This document shows positions 13,487 to 18,570 of a stretch of 18,570 nt of DNA, in pieces. Numbering within the stretch: the first letter of the stretch is position 1; each line of letters starts with the position of its first letter. A program made the position numbers and the translations under genes. The stretch is from JBEKHT01 sp049511715. GTDB lineage: Bacteria; Chloroflexota; Anaerolineae; Anaerolineales; RBG-16-64-43. The stretch is from the NCBI GenBank assembly GCA_049511715.1, contig JBEKXU010000047.1, positions 1 through 18,570 on the forward strand, given 5' to 3'. The notes under the pieces are model-generated. The model was not told the DNA's origin, made no database searches, and worked only from the letters and a program-made list of their open reading frames with translations.

Positions 13487-14035
13487 GTGGCCCGGAAGTT
13501 GATGCCGGGGTGAGACCAGGCTTCCCCGCGCCAGGGCCGGGCTCAGCCCACACGGCTGCGGCTTGGTTCTGGAACGATGGACCTCCGGACCTCAAAGCGC
13601 CGGGTTGGGTAAGGCTGCCCAGCTGAGGGGGTTGACCGCCTTGGGCACCTTCGCGGCTCGAGGGCGAGGAGTCCGGACTGGCCGGTGGTCCCGATTGGTC
13701 TGGTGACCTCCTTGAGGCGTCCAGGTTGGCTGAAGGTCAGGCGACAGCGCTGGATGGCTTCCGGTGCTACCTGAGTCGGTGGCACGGGGTGAATAAAGCT
13801 CCAGCTCCATCCAAGCGGCAATTGCGTTGCGCAGAAAAGCCCAGGGCGGTTGCAGGAGGTTCATGGAGTCCGGGAGCGCTTTCTGAGCCAGGTTGACACA
13901 AGAAGGGCCTCCTTGTTTTTCTCCACCGGACCTCAAACGGACCTCGTCGAGGGGCCTCTCAGCCCAACAGATTTGAAAGGCCTTCCGACGCCCGCTGGAG
14001 GGGCCCCCAGATCTGCTCGAGGAGGCAATCCTGAA
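13487..14035. other. Spacer before the first lipoprotein gene, no gene seen
   Basis: These 549 bp have only low-complexity shadow frames. The one notable element is CAAGAAG (13899-13905) pairing with CTCCTTG (13909-13915) with one A-C mismatch, followed by TTTTT (13916-13920). This is a weak terminator-like hairpin 460 bp after the GTPase gene. A TTGACA at 13893-13898 has no matching -10 box. Confidence 0.35.
13899..13920 (+). terminator. Weak intrinsic-terminator-like hairpin
   Basis: A 7-position stem with one mismatch and a GGC loop is followed by five T residues. It is short, imperfect and far from any stop codon, so it might only end read-through from the RNase-GTPase unit. Confidence 0.3.
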
Positions 14036-14836
14036 ATGAAGAAAATCGCGCGGCTGTCCTTGATCGCGTTTTTCGCCCTTTCCTGCAATTTTCCCTCCAG
14101 GTTGATCGCCTCCTCCCAAACTCGCAGCGGGACTTCCCCTGTCGCTTCCGCTCAGCCTCCGCAAACGACCCCAGCCATTACACCCTCGGCAACCATCACG
14201 GAGACAACCGTCCCTACGGCCTCAGCGACAATCCCTGCCACCGACACCCTGACCCTCACGCCCTCCGAAACGCCAACGGCGACTGGTACGCCCACCCCAG
14301 CGGGCACGCCCACACCACAGGTCGCTATGGCGACATCCATCAACAAGACCGCCTGTCTCTACGGTCCAAACCCCGTCTACCTTTACATGTGGGGGCTGGA
14401 ACCGGGCGGCACCGCCCAGATCTACGGTCGCGATTACGGCGGGAACTGGTTGTGGGTCCAACCGACGGATACCAAGCTCTATTGCTGGGTTTGGACGCCC
14501 GCCGTCACCGTGTCGGTCCCGGTCAAGGGTCTCGCCTACGTGAACCCTCCCCTCCCCACCAATCCTCACGTGGGGGCTGCCACAGGCGTCAGCGCCAGCC
14601 GCAGCGGGGCCAGCGTGACCGTCCGCTGGAACGCCGCCCCTCCCGCCCTGCAACTGGCGTACCTGATTGAGGCGAGCGTCTGCGGAAAAGGCGGTTTGAT
14701 GGATGTGGTGTACTCCACCACCGCCTTGTCCTACACCCTGACCGATTATCAGAGCTGCTCGCAGCGTTCCTACGGGGATGTGCGCGTCCTGGACAAGCTC
14801 GGATACTCCGTGGCCGTGAAGGTTCCCTGGCCGTGA
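14036..14836 (+). CDS. Predicted lipoprotein with Thr/Pro linker, SH3-like and fibronectin III-like regions
   Basis: This 266-residue exported protein starts MKKIARLSLIAFFALSC, a signal peptide with a likely lipidated Cys17 (ALSC, a slightly unusual lipobox). Residues about 30-95 are a Ser/Thr/Pro-rich linker ending in repeated TPTP. A compact domain with Cys107, GRDYGGNWLWV and YCWVW (about 103-163) looks like the SH3-like domain found in many Chloroflexota lipoproteins. The last 90 residues, with SVTVRWN and two more Cys, resemble a fibronectin III-like fold. The start at 14036 has GAGGAGG 11 bases upstream; the frame is open for another 62 codons upstream but without signal-peptide features. 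It is probably a cell-surface anchored protein; its ligand is unknown. No partner gene is adjacent. Confidence 0.85.
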   Translation: MKKIARLSLIAFFALSCNFPSRLIASSQTRSGTSPVASAQPPQTTPAITPSATITETTVPTASATIPATDTLTLTPSETPTATGTPTPAGTPTPQVAMATSINKTACLYGPNPVYLYMWGLEPGGTAQIYGRDYGGNWLWVQPTDTKLYCWVWTPAVTVSVPVKGLAYVNPPLPTNPHVGAATGVSASRSGASVTVRWNAAPPALQLAYLIEASVCGKGGLMDVVYSTTALSYTLTDYQSCSQRSYGDVRVLDKLGYSVAVKVPWP

Positions 14837-14865
14837 TCCCGTTGCGGCATGGCCGCTGGGCGGGA
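14837..14865 (+). other. Two-part hairpin immediately after the lipoprotein stop
   Basis: TCCCG (14837-14841) pairs with CGGGA (14861-14865), and inside it GCGGC (14844-14848) pairs with GCCGC (14852-14856) around an ATG loop; small internal loops separate the two stems. It begins at the base after TGA. No U-run follows, so it may be a 3'-end protection or Rho-independent-like structure of low quality. Confidence 0.4.
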
Positions 14866-16674
14866 AAGAACCAGAAGCAAAACCCGGGCGGACCGGAGGC
14901 ACTCTCGACGCGGGTCGCGGGACTCTGTTGCCTCTTTCTGTCTTGGGGCCGTTCCGGTTGCCGCGTTTGGTGCTGACGTCTTCATGGTTTGATCACCACC
15001 AAAGAGAACCTTCGGTCGGCCCAAGATCTTTCTGGACGTTTCAGCGGTCCAGCGAAATGGGAGTCGCTTGGCGCGCCCGGATTCTGAAAACAGGGACATC
15101 CTCGAAGGAAGGGAGCCATCCCCACGGCCTGCGGGGCTTCGAACGGTCAGCGGATCTAGGAGAATCCGGTGTTTCCAGGGGGCTCTCTTCATGGCCGCCT
15201 CCAAATCCGACTCCGCGGCTGGAGACTTCCGGAAAAACGAAGCCGAGGTTAAGGTCAGAGGCAAGAAGGAGAACCGGGCGGCTCGTTGCCTCATGCCTCC
15301 TCACAAGTGCTGGTACGGCGATGCAGGAGTTTGCTCCGGAAAAGTCAAATTGGCTCCTCTGGCGACCGCAACCGTGAGCGAGTGAATGCCGCGCACCTCG
15401 ATCGCCCTTCCGACTCCTGTCCGGCAGGTCCCCTTCTGCGCCAAGCCATGCCTTCCAGTGGTAGCTCGGAAACCCCCGAATTGGACTCGGACGTCCTGCT
15501 CTATCCCCCTTGACAAAGCGAAGATTCGGCGGCGCCAGCCCGTGAAAGGACAAGCCAGGAAACTCGGGGACCCCCCACGGCTCGTCCACGCCGATGCAAA
15601 TGTCCGCATGGCGGCGGTCTTGGATGCATCGATCCGCGATGCCGGCGCAATCGATCACAGCGTGACCGACTGCGGGCTTCACGAAGTCTTCGTCGGCACA
15701 AGTGGCACGATCTACCTCATCGGCTCCGACAGGCGCAACCGTTCCGGAGCCGGCGAGAAGGGCTGCAGAGGAAAGGGCTCCCGCGTTGGTCCCAGCGAGC
15801 AAGAGGCCAGTGCAAACCAGAACTCAAACCTGAAGTCGAACCAGGCGGCGTGCGTCAAAGGGCCCTCGGCCCTCGAATTATCTGTCCTTCTCCAGCGGCT
15901 GGTTTGATCTGGGGTCTGCGGTCAACATCCCCCACGCCTGGACTGGTCTGGCCAACGGGTTGAGAGCTCTCCCTCGGGCGTCCAAGCCGAAAGGCATGCT
16001 GGTGCCGACGGATCCGAAATATCCGTGCCTCAGGTCCGCCGACCGAGACCCCAGATTTCCGAACATGGCGGCCTCGAAAGCCGCGGCCTGCCCCAGCATG
16101 GGCCTCGGATGAGTTTGTCTCAAGGGTTGGCTAGGCAGAAGAACACGCGCTTATGGACGATGACGGGCGCCGCATCCTCCCTGCCGGCAGAAAGCCGCCC
16201 CAGGTTATCGCAGACCAGGACCGCGAGCGGAGGCAAAAGGCCCTCGAACTGATCGGAGTGGCCCCGAAGGCCGCCGGTGTAATCCTGCGGAGGCGCCTGA
16301 CCCGATCCTCTGGTGCCTAAGCGGGGTGGATCCTCAAGAAGCCAGACACTATAGCAACCCGGCCGAAGGAAAGATGTGGGACTACAGGGCGGGCCCGGCG
16401 TCCCGAACATCAGGGAGACCGGGCCCGCGATCCAGGATATCGACGACACCCTGGGCCGCATCAGCCCTTGGGGCGCTTGGCTCGGGGACCGAAAGCGATC
16501 CACGAGTCCAATTGACTGCCTGGTTGGAATAGACCAACCATCACAAACCCACCCCAAAGAACGAGGAACTGGAGGGCTTCCGGGTCCTTCTTCTTTCCTG
16601 TGGCCCAAAGGTCGCGATTTTCAGTTCAATGATCTCCTGATTGTTCACCCACGGACAAAGGCAAAAGACATGAC
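14866..16674. other. 1.8-kb region between convergent lipoprotein genes, almost no recognisable genes
   Basis: Open frames here (for example minus 15802-15041, plus 15386-15907, minus 16123-15878) have no ribosome sites, no recognisable motifs and compositions typical of shadow frames in GC-rich DNA. A 65-codon frame from ATG 15191 has AGGGGG upstream but no family likeness. A more protein-like short frame at 16153-16320 is listed separately. No tRNA, rRNA, CRISPR or inverted terminal repeats were seen. It could be decayed genes or non-coding DNA. Confidence 0.4.
16153..16320 (+). CDS. Candidate small basic protein of 55 residues
   Basis: An ATG frame of 55 codons ends with TAA at 16318-16320. 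It encodes a charged helix-like stretch (ADQDRERRQKALELIGV, then KAAGVILRRRL), and most third positions are G or C, as in the real genes nearby. There is no clear ribosome site: the nearest purine stretch, GGCAGAAGAA, is about 8 bases upstream and not canonical. An in-frame stop lies 7 codons upstream. It is not recognised as any family; it may be a small protein, a remnant, or chance. Confidence 0.28.
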   Translation: MDDDGRRILPAGRKPPQVIADQDRERRQKALELIGVAPKAAGVILRRRLTRSSGA

Positions 16675-17352
16675 TTACTGCGCCGGGGCCATCTCGAGCG
16701 TCATGGTGTCCGTACTGATCGTAAAGGTGTACGTGATATTACCGATCGTGGTCGTCTGCGGCGCTGTCGCCTTTGAGATCAACATCTGCGCGAACCAGGT
16801 GCGGAAACTGTTGATTTGATCGCTGGGTGCCTTAGCGGCGACCAGGACAAAGTCAACCGCGACGGACGCAATTTCTCCACCTGCCATTGTGGATGTCATT
16901 GTCCCGTTATACGGCATGGTGATTAGGACCACGTCGACATTGGATGGAGCCCCGTAGAACGCGACTGAGACCCCATTGCCGTAGGTCGCTGAGATCTTCA
17001 TCCTTGCGACCATCGTGGGAGACAGAGTGGCAGTCGAGATCAGGGGCTGGCCCGAAAAGGCTGGCTGACCAGAGAGGCTGTCACTGAACGTCCACGCCTG
17101 GTTCGTCGTGAGTACGAACTTGATCGCCTGGATCTTGAAGCCCAGGCCACCGGAAGCCGACTGGCCGCCAGAGGCTGATGCCGGCGCAGGACTGGTCGCC
17201 TGGGGGCTGAGGGCCGTCGGAGTAGCGGTTGGCGCCTGAGGCGGCGCCGTGGAGACCGCAGAACTCTTGGCCGTCGCCGGGCCAGTGATCGCGCAGGCGA
17301 CCAGGGTAGCGACCATTAGGATGGGAAAGGTGATTCGGTAAACGCTGCGCAT
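16675..17352 (-). CDS. Predicted lipoprotein with Pro/Thr/Ala linker and uncharacterised C-terminal domain
   Basis: This 225-residue protein begins with a signal peptide ending LVAC, so Cys20 is a standard lipidation site. Residues about 24-70 are a Pro/Thr/Ala/Ser-Gly linker. The remaining 155 or so residues form a beta-rich domain with alternating hydrophobic strands (ISTATLSPTMVARMKISATYG, then SVAVDFVLVAA) and a helix near NSFRTWFAQMLISK. I do not recognise this domain. ATG at 17352 has GAGGAGA 6 bases upstream, which fixes the start. A possible -10 TAGAAT lies at 17394-17389 on the minus strand without a good -35. It is convergent with the other lipoprotein gene across the 1.8-kb spacer. 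It is probably surface-exposed; its function is unknown. Confidence 0.82.
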   Translation of the reverse strand: MRSVYRITFPILMVATLVACAITGPATAKSSAVSTAPPQAPTATPTALSPQATSPAPASASGGQSASGGLGFKIQAIKFVLTTNQAWTFSDSLSGQPAFSGQPLISTATLSPTMVARMKISATYGNGVSVAFYGAPSNVDVVLITMPYNGTMTSTMAGGEIASVAVDFVLVAAKAPSDQINSFRTWFAQMLISKATAPQTTTIGNITYTFTISTDTMTLEMAPAQ

Positions 17353-17394
17353 TCTGTTCTCCTCATTGTTGATTCCCGAATAGGGCCGATTCTA

Positions 17395-18034
17395 CTGCTC
17401 AATACCATTTCTCACTGTGTAATTAGGTGGTGCGTTCGTCTGGCAGCGATGACGCAGGCTGCTGGCGGCTATCAAGATGCGATGAATGAGATGTTGGCCG
17501 GGGTGTGCTGAGACTTGCGGCAGACCGCTACTGGACCGACGTGGGTGCCTGCAACCTTGCTGCAGATCTTCGCCCAATAAAAGGCCGCCCAACCCAGCTC
17601 TTGGGTGCCTGACCAAGGCGGCTGCCAAGTCGCCCGCGGTTCATGCTTCACAGGATTCCGATCGACATCGACCATAGGACTCAGGATTGTTCTCTGTGGG
17701 CCTGATCTCAAGACACTCCCCAAGCCCAGCCGCCCGCATCTTGCCCGGCCGCGATGGGGACTGCCAGCGATCAGGGCGCAAACATAAAGGAATCCACCAG
17801 GAAGCCAAATTAGGTCCAAGGAAAACCCCCGGCCTCCTCCAGCGCTGGGCCGAGGCGCAGGCGTATTCAGCCCCAAGGGCTGGAGCAGACACACATCAGT
17901 CCGCCAGTTCCCGCTGCGCAGGGGTGGCGCGTCAAGAAGGCTTGATTTCCCCCCGCAATTCTTCCCCCTTCCCCGGCCCGGGGGCAGAGGTATGATCAGA
18001 GCAGAGCTGTTTCGGGCTCAGTGAATGGTGCGTC
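17395..18034. other. Spacer between the second lipoprotein and the small membrane protein
   Basis: These 640 bp show no supportable gene. ACCCA/TGGGT around GCTCT (near 17592-17606) forms a small hairpin; on the minus strand a TTTT follows some 10 bases later, too far for a clean terminator. A TATGAT (17991-17996) may be a -10 box for the gene at 18035, but no -35 was found. Confidence 0.35.
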
Positions 18035-18274
18035 GTGAAACGTCGTCGCGAGCTCGACATGCGTCAATACGCCTCGGCTAGCCAGCGCCGGTTTGTGAGG
18101 TGGGGGATCGTTCTGATCGTTGGGGTCGGGTTGGGGCTGATCGGCTTCCTGTATGGAACGGGGGCGCTTGAATTTGCCGGACTGGTCATGCTGATCATGT
18201 CGCTCCCTGTCCTTCTGATCATTGGGATCATTTGGATTCTGGGGTGGATCGTCAAGAAAGCGGATAGCGACTAG
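18035..18274 (+). CDS. Small two-helix membrane protein, unknown function
   Basis: This protein of up to 79 residues has a basic, Arg-rich N-terminus, two hydrophobic helices (about 24-43 and 47-73) joined by a short turn with Gly and Glu, and the tail WIVKKADSD. The positive ends suggest both termini face the cytoplasm. The start is either GTG at 18035 or ATG at 18059 (71 residues); neither has a strong ribosome site, so the start is uncertain. No family is recognised. It stands alone, upstream of an opposing terminator and a mobile element. Confidence 0.6.
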   Translation: MKRRRELDMRQYASASQRRFVRWGIVLIVGVGLGLIGFLYGTGALEFAGLVMLIMSLPVLLIIGIIWILGWIVKKADSD

Positions 18275-18404
18275 GCTCACGACCCCACAGCGTCGGAGAA
18301 GACCGATGCGATCACGATCTGGGTAACGGAGCCATGCCTGCCCAGATATTCAACCATGACGCAACCATGAGCTTTCCCGAATTTCTGTCGAGGCCAACCG
18401 AAAT

Positions 18405-18427
18405 AAAAAACCGCCCACAGTGGGCGG
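18405..18427 (-). terminator. Intrinsic terminator for a leftward gene
   Basis: CCGCCCA (18411-18417) pairs with TGGGCGG (18421-18427) around CAG. On the minus strand the stem is followed by TTTTTTATTT (18410-18401), a classic Rho-independent terminator. On the plus strand no T-run follows, so it does not serve the small membrane protein gene. The gene it terminates is not in view. Confidence 0.8.
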
Positions 18428-18473
18428 CCGTCACGGTGCTGGCGAGAGGCTAGTGTAATGCGTCGCTAATACC

Positions 18474-18500
18474 TTGACATAATATTAGGCCGGGTGTAAT
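18474..18500 (+). promoter_or_regulatory. Possible transposase promoter in the IS630-like left end
   Basis: A perfect TTGACA (18474-18479) is followed by TGTAAT (18495-18500) at 15 bp, or by TAATCT (18497-18502) at 17 bp. It would start transcription near the ATG at 18510, so the mRNA may have almost no leader. Confidence 0.4.
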
Positions 18501-18509
18501 CTGTCGTGG

Positions 18510-18570
18510 ATGAGTAGAAGGTCCCCGGCCATTGTCTTGAGTGCGTCCGAACGCGCCACGCTGGATACCT
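18510..18570 (+). CDS. IS630-family transposase, N-terminal fragment (cut by window edge)
   Basis: From ATG 18510 the frame reads MSRRSPAIVLSASERATLDT and is open to the end. The pattern I-V-L-S-x-x-E-R-A-x-L is the usual start of IS630-family transposases, where it leads into a helix-turn-helix region. Only 20 residues are visible, so the family call rests on this short N-terminal match. Confidence 0.5.
   Translation, partial: MSRRSPAIVLSASERATLDT

Larger units (their letters stand above)
18451..18570 (+). mobile_element. Left end of an IS630-like element (continues beyond window)
   Basis: The transposase start at 18510 is preceded by an AT-rich leader carrying a promoter-like TTGACA (18474-18479) and an inverted repeat CTAATA (18466-18471) / TATTAG (18483-18488). 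IS630 elements insert at TA; the TA at 18451-18452 is a plausible boundary, but this is a guess that needs the right end to confirm. Confidence 0.45.

Noticed and set aside
15191..15385. 65-codon plus-strand frame with AGGGGG upstream
   Set aside because: The ribosome-site match is isolated, the sequence resembles no family, and the frame lies among shadow frames.
15041..15802. 253-codon minus-strand open frame in the large spacer
   Set aside because: No ribosome site, no signal peptide or motif, and a composition like other shadow frames; kept only as part of the spacer description.
15878..16123. 81-codon minus-strand frame with fairly good third-position GC
   Set aside because: No ribosome site and no recognisable family; evidence weaker than for the 55-codon frame at 16153.
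1..18570. CRISPR array, rRNA, tRNA, integrase or phage genes
   Set aside because: No regularly spaced repeats, conserved rRNA segments, cloverleafs or phage motifs were found on either strand by eye.

Overview
The window looks like chromosomal DNA from a GC-rich, free-living bacterium, most likely a Chloroflexota member (Anaerolineae-like). This is an inference from protein style: lipoproteins with long Thr/Pro linkers, a heterodimeric ABC exporter behind a MarR regulator, and a short RNase II-type enzyme next to a DUF697-type GTPase. No rRNA, tRNA or single-copy marker is present to confirm it. Mobile elements lie at both edges: a TnpB-type IS200/IS605 or IS607 gene at the left (cut by the window edge), and the first 20 codons of what looks like an IS630-family transposase at the right.

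Left part (1-3973). The tnpB 3' end, with a foldable RNA-like right end, meets a leftward operon head-on. Read from its promoter, the operon is MarR regulator (3836-3363), zinc-type alcohol dehydrogenase (3356-2316), nitroreductase-like flavoprotein (2177-1464) and short-chain dehydrogenase (1438-665). The promoter is near-consensus (TTGACT, 17 bp, TATAAT), and a perfect 9-2-9 palindrome sits on its -35 box. This suggests MarR autoregulation of a redox or detoxification operon.

Middle (3974-9333). After a spacer of about 600 bp, a second MarR gene (4562-5041) has its own strong promoter. It precedes a two-gene ABC exporter (5207-7441 and 7438-9333, overlapping by ATGA). The NBD motifs show a classic asymmetric heterodimer with one degenerate and one canonical ATP site. 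The two MarR units are divergent and may form a xenobiotic-response cluster of enzymes plus efflux.

Right part (9334-18570). Genes are sparser: a YegP/DUF1508 double-repeat protein (10015-10338); an RNB-domain exoribonuclease (10664-12145) followed by a membrane-anchored Era-like GTPase (12193-13440); a Thr/Pro-linker lipoprotein (14036-14836); about 1.8 kb with little or no recognisable coding sequence; a second lipoprotein on the minus strand (17352-16675); and a small two-helix membrane protein (18035-18274). An intrinsic terminator facing left (18427-18405) has no gene of matching direction in view. The IS630-like element begins about 25 bp beyond it, so it may have separated that terminator from its gene.

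No CRISPR array, phage module or clearly new multi-gene system was found. The most checkable leads are the MarR palindrome, the tnpB right-end RNA fold, the lost fourth structural-zinc cysteine in the alcohol dehydrogenase, the Gln in the RNB metal motif, and the orphan terminator at the IS630 edge.
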